Shown here piece after piece: positions 34,440 to 43,634 of a DNA stretch of 60,954 nt (within the stretch, counting starts at the first letter, position 1; every line of letters begins with the position of its first letter). The stretch comes from Nocardioides sp. (GTDB taxonomy: Bacteria > Actinomycetota > Actinomycetes > Propionibacteriales > Nocardioidaceae): NCBI RefSeq assembly GCF_030655615.1, contig NZ_JAURVJ010000208.1, forward strand, positions 1 to 60,954. The letters are read 5' to 3'. The notes under the pieces were generated by a model. That model had not been told where the DNA came from and did no database searches. It saw nothing but the letters and a program-made list of their open reading frames with translations. The translations under genes were made by a program, and so were the position numbers.

Positions 34440-35341
34440 CACGTGAAGACGAGGTAGTGCAGCAGCAGCCAGATCGGGGCGATGGTCGCCAGGAGCGAGT
34501 CGAGCCGGTCCATGAGGCCGCCGTGGCCGGGGATGACCTGGCTCATGTCCTTGATGCCGAGGTCGCGCTTGATGACCGACTCGCACAGGTCGCCGAGGGT
34601 GGCCATGACGACGGTGATGAGGCCGAGGCACAGGCCGACCCACCAGTCGCCGTCGAGCAGGTAGACGACGAGGAACCACCCGGCCGCGAGGCAGGCGACC
34701 GCCGAGCCGACGAAGCCCTCCCACGACTTCTTGGGCGAGATCACCGGCGCCATCGGGTGCTTGCCGAACAGCACGCCCGCGATGTAGCCGCCGATGTCGG
34801 AGGAGATGGTGACCAGGATGAAGACCAGGATGCCCTGGACGCCGTCGTCGTCGAGGCCGCCGCCGTCGTGGCCGCCCTCGGAGAGCAGCAGGGCGACGAA
34901 CGAGCCGAGGAACGGGACGTAGACCAGCGTGAACACCGACGCGGTGGCGGTCTTGACGTAGCCGTCGATGCCGCGGCGCAGCAGCCACAGCATCACGGCG
35001 AGCGCGGTGACCGCGGTGGCGGTGACCAGGGCGTCGGTGCCCCAGACGTAGGCGACGACGACCATGACCGCACCGCCGAGCATCAGCGGCTGCTCGGGGA
35101 GGTCGATGGCGTGGGCGAGCAGGCCCTTGCGCAGCTCCCAGACCGCCACGACGACCGCGGCGACGACGATGAGCATGAACGCCGGCTTCCACACGGCCAG
35201 CGAGGCCGCGACCGCACCGAGCAGCACGACCGCCGAGATGACCGCCGCCCGGAGGTCGCGTCCGGCCCGCCCGTGGTCCTTCTGGGGCGGGGCGGCAGCG
35301 CCCGGGAGGGCGCCGGACGAGGGGTCGGACGAGGTCGTCAT
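34439..35341 (-). CDS. cdsA: Phosphatidate cytidylyltransferase
   Basis: This 300-residue polytopic membrane enzyme makes CDP-diacylglycerol from phosphatidic acid and CTP, the branch point for phosphatidylglycerol, cardiolipin and phosphatidylinositol. The CDS signature is near the C-terminus: CESVIKRDLGIKDMSQVIPGHGG then LMDRLDSL, with SPKKSWEGFVGS before it. About eight helices are visible; the first 30 residues are hydrophilic. It follows frr by 26 bp, the usual pyrH-frr-cdsA order. Confidence 0.95.
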   Translation of the reverse strand: MTTSSDPSSGALPGAAAPPQKDHGRAGRDLRAAVISAVVLLGAVAASLAVWKPAFMLIVVAAVVVAVWELRKGLLAHAIDLPEQPLMLGGAVMVVVAYVWGTDALVTATAVTALAVMLWLLRRGIDGYVKTATASVFTLVYVPFLGSFVALLLSEGGHDGGGLDDDGVQGILVFILVTISSDIGGYIAGVLFGKHPMAPVISPKKSWEGFVGSAVACLAAGWFLVVYLLDGDWWVGLCLGLITVVMATLGDLCESVIKRDLGIKDMSQVIPGHGGLMDRLDSLLATIAPIWLLLHYLVFT

Positions 35342-35367
35342 CTCTGGGGGCGCGGGCCGTCGAGGTC

Positions 35368-35925
35368 TCAGACCTCGAGCAGCTCGGCCTCCTTGTTCTT
35401 GAGCATCTCGTCGATCGCGTCGGTGTGCTTCTTGGTCACGCCGTCGAGCCGCTTCTCGGCGCCGGTGACGTCGTCCTTGCCGACCTCGCCGTCCTTCTCG
35501 AGCTTCTCGAGGTTCTGCTTGGCCGTGCGGCGCAGGTTGCGCACCGCGATCCGGCCGTCCTCGGCCTTGGTGCGGGCGATCTTGATGTACTCCTTGCGGC
35601 GCTCCTCGGTGAGCTCGGGGAACACGCAGCGCAGGACCTTGCCGTCGTTGGACGGGTTGACGCCGAGGTCGGAGTCGCGGATCGCCCGCTCGACGTTGTT
35701 CATGGCGCCCATGTCGTAGGGCTGGATCATGATGATCCTTGCCTCGGGGGCGGTGAAGGAGGCGAGCTGCTGGAGCGGGGTCGGGGAGCCGTAGTAGTCG
35801 ACGACGATCTTGTTGAACATCGACGGGGTCGCCCGTCCGGCCCGGATCGCGGCGAACTCCTCACGTGTCGCCTCGACCGACTTGTCCATCTTGCCGTCGG
35901 CCTCGTTGAGGATGTCCTTGATCAC
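35368..35925 (-). CDS. frr: Ribosome recycling factor
   Basis: This 185-residue protein splits post-termination ribosomes with EF-G. It has the typical motifs RAGRATPSMFNKIVVDYYGSPTPLQQLASF and the central IRNLRRxA-type region (AVRNLRRTAKQNLEKLEKDGEV). The length is standard. The GTG start has a GAAAGGA Shine-Dalgarno about 11 nt upstream. It lies 101 bp after pyrH. Confidence 0.97.
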   Translation of the reverse strand: MIKDILNEADGKMDKSVEATREEFAAIRAGRATPSMFNKIVVDYYGSPTPLQQLASFTAPEARIIMIQPYDMGAMNNVERAIRDSDLGVNPSNDGKVLRCVFPELTEERRKEYIKIARTKAEDGRIAVRNLRRTAKQNLEKLEKDGEVGKDDVTGAEKRLDGVTKKHTDAIDEMLKNKEAELLEV

Positions 35926-35976
35926 GGGTGCGGTCCTTTCCGGTGGGCGCCCGGTGCTGGGGCGCGGTGTCGTGCC

Positions 35977-35994
35977 GGGTCGTACGGGTCGTAC
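35977..35994. repeat. Two GGGTCGTAC units between pyrH and frr
   Basis: Two exact 9-bp units are followed by decaying GGGT-starting copies to about 36022, forming a short tandem array upstream of frr on its transcript. No function is evident. Confidence 0.6.
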
Positions 35995-36026
35995 GGGTTG
36001 TGCTGGGTCGAGCAGGGTCGGGCTGG

Positions 36027-36740
36027 TCAGCTCGCGGTGACGAGCGTCCCGATCCTCTCACCCTGGACGGCCCGCAGGATCGTCCCGGGCTCGCCGAGAC
36101 CGAACACGATGAGCGGGAGCTTGTTCTCACGGGCCAGGGTGAAGGCGGTCTGGTCGATGATCCGCAGGCCCTGGTTGATGGCCTCGTCGAAGGTGATCTG
36201 CTCGATCCGGGTGGCGGTCGGGTCGACCTTGGGGTCGGCGGTGTAGATGCCGTCGACGCCGTTCTTGTCGAAGATGACCACGTCGCAGCGGCTCTCGAGT
36301 GCCCGCTGGACGGCGACGGTGTCGGTGGAGAAGAACGGCATGCCCATGCCGGCCCCGAAGATGACGACGCGGCCCTTCTCCATGTGGCGGATGGCGCGCC
36401 GCGGGATGTAGGGCTCGGCGACCTGCCCCATCGTGATGGCGGTCTGGACGCGGGTGTCGATGCCGAGCTTCTCCAGGAAGTCCTGGAGCGCCAGGCAGTT
36501 CATGACGATCCCGAGCATGCCCATGTAGTCGGCGCGGACCCGGTCCATGCCCCGCTGCTGCAGCTCGGCGCCGCGGAAGAAGTTGCCGCCGCCGGTGACG
36601 ACGGCGATCTGGACGCCCGTCTCGGCGACCGCGGCGATCTCCCGCGCGATGCCCTGGACGACGTCGGGGTCGACACCGACCTTGCCGCCGCCGAACACCT
36701 CGCCCGAGAGCTTGAGCAGGACTCGCTTGTAGCCGGTCAT
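36027..36740 (-). CDS. pyrH: UMP kinase
   Basis: This 237-residue amino-acid-kinase-fold enzyme phosphorylates UMP to UDP with ATP. Motifs: [11 protein letters not shown] at the N-terminus, [16 protein letters not shown], the [18 protein letters not shown] helix, and [15 protein letters not shown] for nucleotide binding. An upstream in-frame extension to 36836 is Arg-rich and non-homologous; the ATG at 36740 was used. A strong terminator lies between tsf and pyrH, so pyrH probably has its own promoter in 36741-36909. Confidence 0.97.
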   Translation of the reverse strand: MTGYKRVLLKLSGEVFGGGKVGVDPDVVQGIAREIAAVAETGVQIAVVTGGGNFFRGAELQQRGMDRVRADYMGMLGIVMNCLALQDFLEKLGIDTRVQTAITMGQVAEPYIPRRAIRHMEKGRVVIFGAGMGMPFFSTDTVAVQRALESRCDVVIFDKNGVDGIYTADPKVDPTATRIEQITFDEAINQGLRIIDQTAFTLARENKLPLIVFGLGEPGTILRAVQGERIGTLVTAS

Positions 36741-36909
36741 CGGGTCCTTCCGTCGGTGCATCGTCCGTGGTGTCGTCGTGGCGTCGTGCCAACGAAGATC
36801 GGGAGCGAGGCTACCGGCCGGTCGCCGTCGCCGCACCGGCCGGTCCGACCCGGCCGACCGGCGTACGGCGGCGCGGGCGTGGGGTGCGGGGTGTCGTGGG
36901 GCGAAATCG

Positions 36910-36944
36910 CCAGCAGCGCTGCCCGTGGTCGGCAGCGCTGCTGG
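36910..36944 (-). terminator. Strong hairpin after tsf
   Basis: Perfect 14-bp arms CCAGCAGCGCTGCC/GGCAGCGCTGCTGG flank a 7-nt loop, 24 bp past the tsf stop. A short ATTTC follows on the minus strand. It would end the rpsB-tsf transcript before pyrH. Confidence 0.8.
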
Positions 36945-36968
36945 TCGGGTCGTGCGATGGAGCTGGGG

Positions 36969-37781
36969 TCAGGCGCCGACCTCGAAGCGGGCGAACCGCT
37001 TGAGGGTCGTGCCGGACTCGTCGAGCACCTTCTGGACCGACTTCTTGTTCTCGGTCACCGACGGCTGCTCGAGCAGGACGACGTCCTTGAAGAAGCCGTT
37101 GAGCCGGCCCTCGGTGATCTTGGCGATCGCCTGCTCGGGCTTGCCCTCCTCGCGGGAGGTCGCCTCGGCGATCTCGCGCTCCTTGGCGACGACGTCGGCG
37201 GGGACCTCGTCGCGGGTGAGGTACTGCGGGCGCATGGCCGCGGCCTGCATCGCAGCGGCACGAGCCGCGTCGGCGTCGCCGTCGTACTCGACCAGGACGC
37301 CCACGGCGGGCGGCAGGTCGGCGGCACGCTTGTGCATGTAGACGACCGTCGGGCCCTCGAAGTAGGCGACGCGACCGAGCTCGATCTTCTCGCCGATGGA
37401 GACGGCCAGGTCGTTGACGACCTCGCCGACCGTCTTGCCGTCGAGCTCGACGGCCTTGAGCGCGTCGGCGTCGACGGCCTTGGCCTGGTCGGCGGCCTCG
37501 GCGATCCGCTGGGCGGCCGCGATGAACGGCTCGCCCTTGGCGACGAAGTCGGTCTCGCAGTTGAGCTCGACCAGGGCACCACCGGAGGTGGCGACCAGAC
37601 CGGCGGAGGCCTCGCGCTCGGCGGCGCGCTCGGCCATCTTCTTGCCGCCCTTGATCCGGAGGATCTCGACGGCCTTGTCGAAGTCGCCGTCGGCCTCGGT
37701 GAGGGCCTTCTTGCAGTCCATCATGCCCGCGCCGCTCTGCTCGCGGAGCTTCTTGACGTCAGCGGCGGTGATGTTCGCCAT
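36969..37781 (-). CDS. tsf: Elongation factor Ts
   Basis: This 270-residue protein exchanges GDP for GTP on EF-Tu. The N-terminal UBA-like part is [22 protein letters not shown]; the core has [14 protein letters not shown]. It has the short actinobacterial length. It follows rpsB by 37 bp in one operon. Its SD (AAGGAG) is in the loop of a small hairpin immediately before the ATG. Confidence 0.97.
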   Translation of the reverse strand: MANITAADVKKLREQSGAGMMDCKKALTEADGDFDKAVEILRIKGGKKMAERAAEREASAGLVATSGGALVELNCETDFVAKGEPFIAAAQRIAEAADQAKAVDADALKAVELDGKTVGEVVNDLAVSIGEKIELGRVAYFEGPTVVYMHKRAADLPPAVGVLVEYDGDADAARAAAMQAAAMRPQYLTRDEVPADVVAKEREIAEATSREEGKPEQAIAKITEGRLNGFFKDVVLLEQPSVTENKKSVQKVLDESGTTLKRFARFEVGA

Positions 37782-37782
37782 G

Positions 37783-37798
37783 CGTACTCCTTCGTACG
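37783..37798 (-). promoter_or_regulatory. Hairpin presenting the tsf ribosome-binding site
   Basis: On the minus strand CGTAC-GAAGGA-GTACG places the Shine-Dalgarno bases in the loop, with the ATG starting 2 nt after the stem. The stem is only 5 bp, so an effect on translation is speculative. Confidence 0.35.
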
Positions 37799-37818
37799 TG
37801 TCGCAGTGATCCGGAGGA

Positions 37819-38796
37819 TCAGGACTCGGTGGTGGCCTCGACCGGGGCCTCGGTGGTGGTCTCGGCAGCCTCGGTCGTCTCCTCGGCGGCGGGCGCCTCG
37901 GGGACGGCGGACTCGGCGGCCTCGGCGACCTCGACCGACTCGGTGCCCTCGGACGACGCACCGGTCGCCTCGGAGGCAGCAGCCTCGGGCTCGGCGGAGG
38001 TCGCGGTCTCGGCGGCCTTCTCGGCGTCGCCGGCGAGCAGCTCGCGCTCCCACTCGGCGAGGGGCTCGGCCGGGGCCGCGGCACCCTCGGAGCCGGTCTT
38101 GGCGCCCGAGCGGGCGATGAGGCCCTCGGCGACGGCGTCGGCGACGACCCGGGTCAGCAGGCCGACGGCGCGGATGGCGTCGTCGTTGCCCGGGATCGGG
38201 AAGTCGACGAGGTCGGGGTCGCAGTTGGAGTCGAGGATGCCGATGATCGGGATCTTCAGCTTGCGGGCCTCCTCGACGGCGAGGTGCTCCTTGTTGGTGT
38301 CGACGATCCACACGGCCGAGGGCGTGCGGGTCATCTCGCGGATGCCGCCGAGCGACTTGTTGAGCTTGTCGCGCTCGCGACGCATCTGCAGCAGCTCCTT
38401 CTTGGTGCGGCTGCTGCCGGCGACGTCGTCGAAGTCGACCTCGTCGAGCTCCTTGAGGCGGTTGATCCGCTGGTGCACGGTCTGGAAGTTGGTGAGCATG
38501 CCACCGAGCCAGCGCTGGTTGACGTAGGGCATGCCCACGCGGGTCGCCTGCTCGGCGATCGCCTCCTGCGCCTGCTTCTTGGTGCCGACGAACATCACGG
38601 TGCCGCCCTTGGAGACGACGTCCTTGACGAACGCGTAGGAGCGGTCGATGTAGGCCAGCGACTGCTGCAGGTCGATGATGTAGATGCCGTTGCGCTCGGT
38701 CATGATGAAGCGCTTCATCTTGGGGTTCCAGCGACGGGTCTGGTGCCCGAAGTGGACGCCGCTCTCGAGGAGCTGGCGCATGGTGACGACTGCCAT
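37819..38796 (-). CDS. rpsB: 30S ribosomal protein S2 with acidic C-terminal tail
   Basis: This 325-residue S2 has standard motifs [18 protein letters not shown] and [14 protein letters not shown] and PNQRWLGG-like [13 protein letters not shown]. The conserved part ends near residue 245. The remaining about 80 residues are Ala/Glu/Thr-rich ([12 protein letters not shown] and similar) and probably disordered; such tails are known on actinobacterial S2 but this one is long. The ATG at 38796 follows a purine-rich SD region (AGGAGAAGAG). tsf follows. Confidence 0.96.
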   Translation of the reverse strand: MAVVTMRQLLESGVHFGHQTRRWNPKMKRFIMTERNGIYIIDLQQSLAYIDRSYAFVKDVVSKGGTVMFVGTKKQAQEAIAEQATRVGMPYVNQRWLGGMLTNFQTVHQRINRLKELDEVDFDDVAGSSRTKKELLQMRRERDKLNKSLGGIREMTRTPSAVWIVDTNKEHLAVEEARKLKIPIIGILDSNCDPDLVDFPIPGNDDAIRAVGLLTRVVADAVAEGLIARSGAKTGSEGAAAPAEPLAEWERELLAGDAEKAAETATSAEPEAAASEATGASSEGTESVEVAEAAESAVPEAPAAEETTEAAETTTEAPVEATTES

Positions 38797-39127
38797 GGTG
38801 TTTCTCTTCTCCTGGTCGGACGCACCGCCGTGCACGTGCCCTTCGACCGCTCGCGTGACGCGACCAGCAGGGCACACCGGTGGTGGATCCGGGTTGTCTT
38901 CAGTTCGATGCCGCCGGCGGGTGCCGGTGGCCCTGACGTCCCCGCGTGACCGGACCGGCCCGACGGTGGTGCTCGGGCGGGACTGAAGGTCGACGCCCAC
39001 GAAGGTCTCGTGGTGTGAGGGCGTGCGAATTCCACTCCGAGGAGTGGTCCCCCCAGACTACGGGAGCGCGGCCTCACGGCACGAATCCGCTCGACCCCGG
39101 CCGACCCCGCTGCGTCGGGGGCCGCGC

Positions 39128-39156
39128 CTGTGGAAACGACCCGGAGTCGTCCACAG
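39128..39156 (-). repeat. 29-bp CTGTGGACGAC...TTTCCACAG element, copy A
   Basis: On the minus strand it matches copy B at 44110-44138 in 27 of 29 positions. Copy A is itself hairpin-capable: CTGTGG-AA-ACGAC pairs with GTCGTCCACAG on the plus strand, with a 2-nt bulge and loop CCGGA. Confidence 0.8.
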
Positions 39157-39223
39157 CCGGCCGGCCCGGTGTGGTCGTCCACAGGGTCGTCCGGCGGTCA
39201 CCCGGGTCGTCGGTGGACGCGCC

Positions 39224-39229
39224 CATCCT
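39224..39229 (+). promoter_or_regulatory. -10-like hexamer CATCCT for the M23 peptidase
   Basis: A 6-nt spacer leads to the ATG at 39236; only A2 and T6 match TAnnnT. Confidence 0.35.
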
Positions 39230-39235
39230 CGTCGC

Positions 39236-39880
39236 ATGACCTCCCGTCCGCCCACCGCCGGCCCGACCCGGGCCCTGCGGGTCGCCACCGTCGTCCTGGC
39301 CGTCCTCTGGTCGCTGCTCGGGCCGGTGCTCGCACCGGTGCTGCCGGCCGCGACCGGTGCGGCCGGCGCCCCGCAGGGCTCGGATCCGGTCGGCGAGTGG
39401 CCGCTGCGGCCCGAGCCGGAGGTCGTGGCCGCCTTCGACCCGCCCGACTCCCCCTACGGTGCCGGCCACCGCGGCGTCGACCTGCGCGGCTCCCCCGGCC
39501 AGGTCGTCCACACCGCCCTCGCCGGCGTGGTGTCCTACGCCGGTCCCCTGGCGGGCCGCGGCGTGGTCGTCGTCGACCACGGCACCACGCGCACCACCTA
39601 CCAGCCCGTGACGGCGACCGTCGCCGTCGGCGACCCGGTGTCCCGCGGCAGCCCGATCGGCACCCTGGAGCTGCCGGGCTCGCACTGCTTCCCGCGCGCC
39701 TGCCTGCACTGGGGCTGGATCGAGGGGGCCTCGACCTACCTCGACCCGCTGCGCCTGGTCGGCGCGGGCCCCGTGCGGCTGCTGCCGCTCTGGCGCGACG
39801 CACCGGCGGGCCCCTCGTCGTCGCGTGCGCCGTCGTCGGAGGTGCTGGCCGCACTGGCGGCCCTGGCCGCGCTGTTCTGA
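39236..39880 (+). CDS. Secreted M23-family peptidase, possible altered active site
   Basis: This 214-residue protein has a signal sequence or anchor (residues 1-40, ATVVLAVLWSLLGPVLAPVL) and one M23/LytM domain (about 55-180). Zinc ligands are visible: H-R-G-V-D (GAGHRGVDLRG) and the His in CLHWGW. In classical LytM enzymes the last motif is H-x-H; here the first His is Cys (C-L-H), as in several actinobacterial relatives, so peptidoglycan cleavage may be weak or absent. A short hydrophobic Ala/Leu C-terminus ends the protein. It is divergent from rpsB. Confidence 0.85.
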   Translation: MTSRPPTAGPTRALRVATVVLAVLWSLLGPVLAPVLPAATGAAGAPQGSDPVGEWPLRPEPEVVAAFDPPDSPYGAGHRGVDLRGSPGQVVHTALAGVVSYAGPLAGRGVVVVDHGTTRTTYQPVTATVAVGDPVSRGSPIGTLELPGSHCFPRACLHWGWIEGASTYLDPLRLVGAGPVRLLPLWRDAPAGPSSSRAPSSEVLAALAALAALF

Positions 39881-39893
39881 GCCGTTCCCGCTG

Positions 39894-40862
39894 TCAGGCG
39901 CGCGGGTGGGCCTGCTGGTAGGCCCGGCGCAACCGGTCCGTGGTGACGTGGGTGTAGCGCTGCGTCGTGGCCAGCGAGGCGTGACCGAGCAGCTCCTGGA
40001 CCGATCGCAGGTCGGCGCCGCCCTCGAGCAGGTGGGTCGCGGCAGTGTGCCGCAGGCCGTGGGGGCCCATGTCGGGGGCGCCGGGCACGTCGGCGATCCG
40101 GCGGTGCACGAGGGTCCGGACGGCGCGCTGGTCGATCCGACGCCCCCGGGTGCCGACGAACAGCGCGCCACCGGCGCCGTCGGCGACCAGGAGCGGTCGA
40201 GCGTGGCGCACCCAGAAGTCGAGGGCCCGCGCGGCCGGCCGGCCGAACGGCACCATCCGCTCCTTGCGGCCCTTGCCCAGCACGCGCACGACGTTGCGCT
40301 CGCGGTCGACGTCGTCGACGTCGAGACCGACGAGCTCGCCGACGCGGATGCCGGTGGCGTAGAGCAGCTCGAGCATCGCGATGTCGCGCATCCCGACGGG
40401 GCTGCCGTCGTCGGCCGCCGTCACGGCGGCCTCGATCAGGTCGGAGGCCTCGTCGGCCCGCAGCACCGACGGCAGCGTCCGGTGGGCCTTGGGCGAGCCG
40501 AGGCTGGAGCCGACGTCGGTCGGGGCACGGCCGGTACGGGCCAGCCACGCGGTGAACACCCGGGCCGCGGTGGCGCGCCGGGCGAGGGTGGTGCGGGAGC
40601 GGCCCAGGGTCTGCTGCTGGGCCAGCCAGCTGCGCAGCGTGCGCAGGTCGAGCTGGGCCACGTCGGTCTGGCCGAGCCGCCGGGCGTGCTCGAGGACGCC
40701 GGCCACGTCGCCGAGGTAGGCCCGCACGGTGTGCGGCGTGAGGTCGCGCTCGGCGACCAGGTGCCGCTCGTAGTCGGCCAGCGTCCGCATCATCGGCTCG
40801 GGGAGACCGTCGCGGTCGTCCCCTCGGTCCGCGGGGCTCGCGTCGTCGGGGGCCTCGGTCAC
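39894..40862 (-). CDS. xerC: Tyrosine recombinase XerC
   Basis: This 322-residue integrase has an N-terminal SAM-like core-binding domain (about 25-110) and a complete catalytic set: Arg173 (GIRVGEL), Lys197 (GKGRK), His268 and Arg271 (HGLRH), His294 (LLGHAS) and Tyr303 (QRYTHV). With XerD it resolves chromosome dimers at dif. The position next to dprA and rpsB is the conserved actinobacterial xerC location, arguing for a housekeeping rather than mobile recombinase. The GTG has TACGCT six nt upstream. Confidence 0.92.
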   Translation of the reverse strand: MTEAPDDASPADRGDDRDGLPEPMMRTLADYERHLVAERDLTPHTVRAYLGDVAGVLEHARRLGQTDVAQLDLRTLRSWLAQQQTLGRSRTTLARRATAARVFTAWLARTGRAPTDVGSSLGSPKAHRTLPSVLRADEASDLIEAAVTAADDGSPVGMRDIAMLELLYATGIRVGELVGLDVDDVDRERNVVRVLGKGRKERMVPFGRPAARALDFWVRHARPLLVADGAGGALFVGTRGRRIDQRAVRTLVHRRIADVPGAPDMGPHGLRHTAATHLLEGGADLRSVQELLGHASLATTQRYTHVTTDRLRRAYQQAHPRA

Positions 40863-40868
40863 CCGGCC

Positions 40869-40874
40869 AGCGTA
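40869..40874 (-). promoter_or_regulatory. -10 hexamer TACGCT for xerC
   Basis: A 6-nt spacer leads to the GTG at 40862, in the 28-bp gap after dprA. Confidence 0.5.
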
Positions 40875-40890
40875 GGAGTCGGCGGCGCCG

Positions 40891-42030
40891 TCACGTGCGA
40901 GCGAGCGCGGTGAGCCGCCATCCGCCGCGGTTGATCTCGACCAGGCCCACGGTCTGCAGTGCGGTGAGGGCGCCCTGCACCTCGCGCACGCCGAGCCCAG
41001 CGGTCCGGGCGATGGAGTCGGACCCGGCCGGCGACACCACCGGAACCGCGTCGATGACCTGACGCTGCCGCGGGGTGAGCCGGTCGCGGAGGGTGGCCTC
41101 GTCCCAGGCCGGCTCGACCAGGTGCTCCCCCGCCGGCGACACGAGCTCGAGGACGTCGGCGCCGCAGGTCACCAGCGACATGTCCCCGGCGCGCAGGTGT
41201 TCGTGGACCCCGCCCGACGCCGCGCTGGTCACCGGACCCGGCACTCCCATCACCGGCCGGTTGAGGATCCCGGCCCAGTGCGCGGTGTTGAGCGAGCCGC
41301 TCCGGATCGCCGCCTCGACCACGACCGTGCCGACGGACAGGGCGGCGATGAGGCGGTTGCGGGCGAGGAACCGGATCTTCAGGGGCGCCGCCCCGGGCGG
41401 CGCCTCGGACACGATGGCGCCGGTCCGGGCGATGTGCTCGAACATCACCGCGTGGGCGCTGGGGTAGACGCGGTCGGCGCCGCATGCCACCACGGCGACC
41501 GTGGGCGCCCCGGCGGCCACCGCACCGCGGTGGGCGGCCCGGTCGATGCCGAAGGCGCCCCCGGACACGACCACATGACCTGCCTGGGCGGCGGTGGCCG
41601 CGATCTCGCTCGCCACCTCGTCGCCGTAGGTCGTGGCGGCGCGCGCCCCCACGACCGCCAACGAGGTCGCGAGCGCGTCGAGGCGCAGCGGGCCCTTGAC
41701 CCACAGCCCGATCGGGACGCCGCCGCGGTCGTTGAGGGCCCCGGCCCCGAGCAGGTCTCCGAGCTGGGTCGGCCACTCGGCGTCGCCGGGCACGACGAAG
41801 CGCAGGCCCTGGCGCTCGGCGCGCTCGAGCTCACGCTCGGCGTCGAGGTCGTCGCGGCGAGCCGCGACCTCCTCGGACAGGCCGTCGAGGTCGCTCTCGG
41901 CCAGCAGCAGCTGTCGCAGCCGCACCGGGCCGAGCTCGGCCACCAGCCCGGTCATCTTGGTCTCGCCCGGCTCACCGAGCCGGTTGAGGGCGACCCGGGC
42001 CAGGCGCTCCTCGTGGGTCACGACGCTCAT
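40891..42030 (-). CDS. dprA: DNA-processing protein DprA/Smf
   Basis: This 379-residue protein has the DprA Rossmann core (AVVGARAATTYGDEVA, VVVSGGAFGIDRAAHRGAV, FLARNRLIAALS, VVEAAIRSGSLNTA) and a C-terminal winged-helix-like domain (about 310-379). DprA loads RecA on incoming single-stranded DNA in competent bacteria; many non-competent species retain it. The ATG overlaps the yifB stop (ATGA). Competence machinery is not seen in this window. Confidence 0.94.
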   Translation of the reverse strand: MSVVTHEERLARVALNRLGEPGETKMTGLVAELGPVRLRQLLLAESDLDGLSEEVAARRDDLDAERELERAERQGLRFVVPGDAEWPTQLGDLLGAGALNDRGGVPIGLWVKGPLRLDALATSLAVVGARAATTYGDEVASEIAATAAQAGHVVVSGGAFGIDRAAHRGAVAAGAPTVAVVACGADRVYPSAHAVMFEHIARTGAIVSEAPPGAAPLKIRFLARNRLIAALSVGTVVVEAAIRSGSLNTAHWAGILNRPVMGVPGPVTSAASGGVHEHLRAGDMSLVTCGADVLELVSPAGEHLVEPAWDEATLRDRLTPRQRQVIDAVPVVSPAGSDSIARTAGLGVREVQGALTALQTVGLVEINRGGWRLTALART

Positions 42031-43634
42031 CCGGCCTCCCGCCCGGCGGTGGTCCGGACGGCGAGCGGCTCGCCCTTGCGCAGCTGGAGCGCGACCGCGA
42101 CCTGGGCGACACCGGGGACCACGTCGCGACCGCTGGTGACCGACGCGAGGTCGGCCAGGGTCCACGCGAGGCGCTGGACCCGGACGGCCCCGCGACTGCT
42201 GATACGACCGTCGTAGAGGTCGCGGTCGACCATCCGCTGAGCGGCCTCGCTCAACGGCCACCGGTCGCGGAGGAACGGGCTCGGCACGTGGGCGTTGAGC
42301 CGCCAGCTGCAGCCGGTGTAGCGCTGGTGCTGCCGCGCTCGGGCGGCCGCCACCCGCACCTGCACCTCGGCGGAGGTCTCGGGCGGCGTGAACGGGTCGT
42401 GCTGCTCCCTGCGCAGCGGCGCGACGTGGCGGGTGATGTCGACCCGGTCGGCCAGCGGGCCGGTCAGCTTGTTGCGGTAGTCGCGGAGCTGGGGCACCTT
42501 GCAGGTGCAGTGGTTGCGTGCCGTCTCGGCACTCCAGTCGCCGCACGGGCACGGGTTGCAGGCCAGCACGAGCATCCCGCGGGCCGGCAGGGTGACGGAC
42601 TCGTCGGCCCGGGCAACGGTGATGTCGCCGTTCTCCAGCGGTTGTCGCAGGGCCTCGATGATGTCGTTGCGGAAGAGCGGGAACTCGTCGAGGAACAGCA
42701 CGCCCGCGTGGGCCCGGCTGATCTCGCCGGGACGGACCTGTCCGCTCCCGCCCCCGATGAGGCTCGACTTGCTGGCGTCGTGGTGGGGCGCCGAGAAGGG
42801 CGGCCGCGTGATGAGGCCGTCGCCCGGCTCGAGCACCCCGGCGAGGGAGTGGACCGCGGTCAGCTCGAGCGACTCCTCGGAACCGAGGTCGGGCAGCAGG
42901 CCCGGGATGCGCTCGGCGAGGCTGGTCTTGCCGGCGCCCTTGGGACCGGAGAGCAGCAGGGCGTGGCCCCCGGCCGCGGCGACCTCGGCGGCGTACTTGG
43001 CGTCGGCCATCCCGCGCAGGTCGGCGAGGTCGACCTCGTCGAGACGCTCCTCGCCACGCCAGGACAGCAGCCGCGAGCCGCTCATCGGCGCGACCGGGGC
43101 CGCCTCGGGCACCGGTTCGCCGCACAGCTCGGCCACCACCTGGGCTAGCGAGCGCAGGCCGAGGACGGCCATCCCGGGCACCATCGCAGCCTCGCGCGCC
43201 TGCGGCTCGGGGACGAAGACGTGGCGCACCCCTCGGTCGGCGGCCGCCAGGACCATCGGCAGCACCCCGGGCACGCAGCGCAGGCCACCGTCGAGGGTGA
43301 GCTCGCCGATGAACGCCGTGTGGAGGAGCGCGTCGTGCGGGACGACCCCGTCGGCCGCGAGGATCGAGACCGCCACGGCCAGGTCGAAGTGGGGCCCGCG
43401 CTTGACCAGGTCGGCAGGGGACAGCAGAACGGTGACGCGCCGCGTGGTGGCCGGCCAGGCGAAGTCGCTGTTGACGATGGCCATCCGGCACCGGTCCCCC
43501 GCCTCGCGCAGGGACAGGTCGGGCCGGCCGACGATCACGAAGTGGGACCCGCCGGCCGACACGTCGGCCTGGACGTCGACGAGGTGGCCGAGGGCGCCGT
43601 GGAGGGACACGGTGCGAGCGGTCGCGAACGGCAT
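42027..43634 (-). CDS. comM: YifB/ComM-family AAA+ ATPase (Mg-chelatase-like)
   Basis: This 535-residue protein has an N-terminal Lon-protease-like ChlI domain (about 1-170), an AAA+ core with Walker A GPKGAGKTS (230-238), and a C-terminal Mg-chelatase domain. A Cys cluster (CNPCPCGDW, then HCTC) is present. In Vibrio and Haemophilus, ComM is a hexameric helicase for branch migration in transformation. The ATG at 43634 shares a base with the yraN stop (TGATG). The yraN-yifB-dprA order is the standard one. Confidence 0.94.
   Translation of the reverse strand: MPFATARTVSLHGALGHLVDVQADVSAGGSHFVIVGRPDLSLREAGDRCRMAIVNSDFAWPATTRRVTVLLSPADLVKRGPHFDLAVAVSILAADGVVPHDALLHTAFIGELTLDGGLRCVPGVLPMVLAAADRGVRHVFVPEPQAREAAMVPGMAVLGLRSLAQVVAELCGEPVPEAAPVAPMSGSRLLSWRGEERLDEVDLADLRGMADAKYAAEVAAAGGHALLLSGPKGAGKTSLAERIPGLLPDLGSEESLELTAVHSLAGVLEPGDGLITRPPFSAPHHDASKSSLIGGGSGQVRPGEISRAHAGVLFLDEFPLFRNDIIEALRQPLENGDITVARADESVTLPARGMLVLACNPCPCGDWSAETARNHCTCKVPQLRDYRNKLTGPLADRVDITRHVAPLRREQHDPFTPPETSAEVQVRVAAARARQHQRYTGCSWRLNAHVPSPFLRDRWPLSEAAQRMVDRDLYDGRISSRGAVRVQRLAWTLADLASVTSGRDVVPGVAQVAVALQLRKGEPLAVRTTAGREAG

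Larger units (their letters stand above)
38797..39235. other. 439-bp divergent region between rpsB and the M23 peptidase gene
   Basis: No credible gene was found. It should hold the rpsB promoter and leader on the minus strand and the peptidase promoter on the plus strand. Visible structure: an inverted repeat CCACTCC-GA-GGAGTGG at 39032-39047, and a 29-bp hairpin repeat at 39128-39156 with a second CTGTGGACGAC-type core at 39173-39184 on the minus strand. The rpsB-proximal 200 bp shows no obvious hairpin stronger than background. Confidence 0.6.

Noticed and set aside
39128-39156. Copy A of the 29-bp repeat as the chromosomal dif site next to xerC
   Set aside because: Its arms and centre do not resemble the 11-6-11 dif consensus, dif is normally near the replication terminus, and a second copy exists at 44110.
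39894-40862. Integrase of an integrated mobile element
   Set aside because: The neighbours are the conserved xerC-dprA-comM-yraN core set, there is no attachment-site duplication or phage gene, and composition matches the surroundings.
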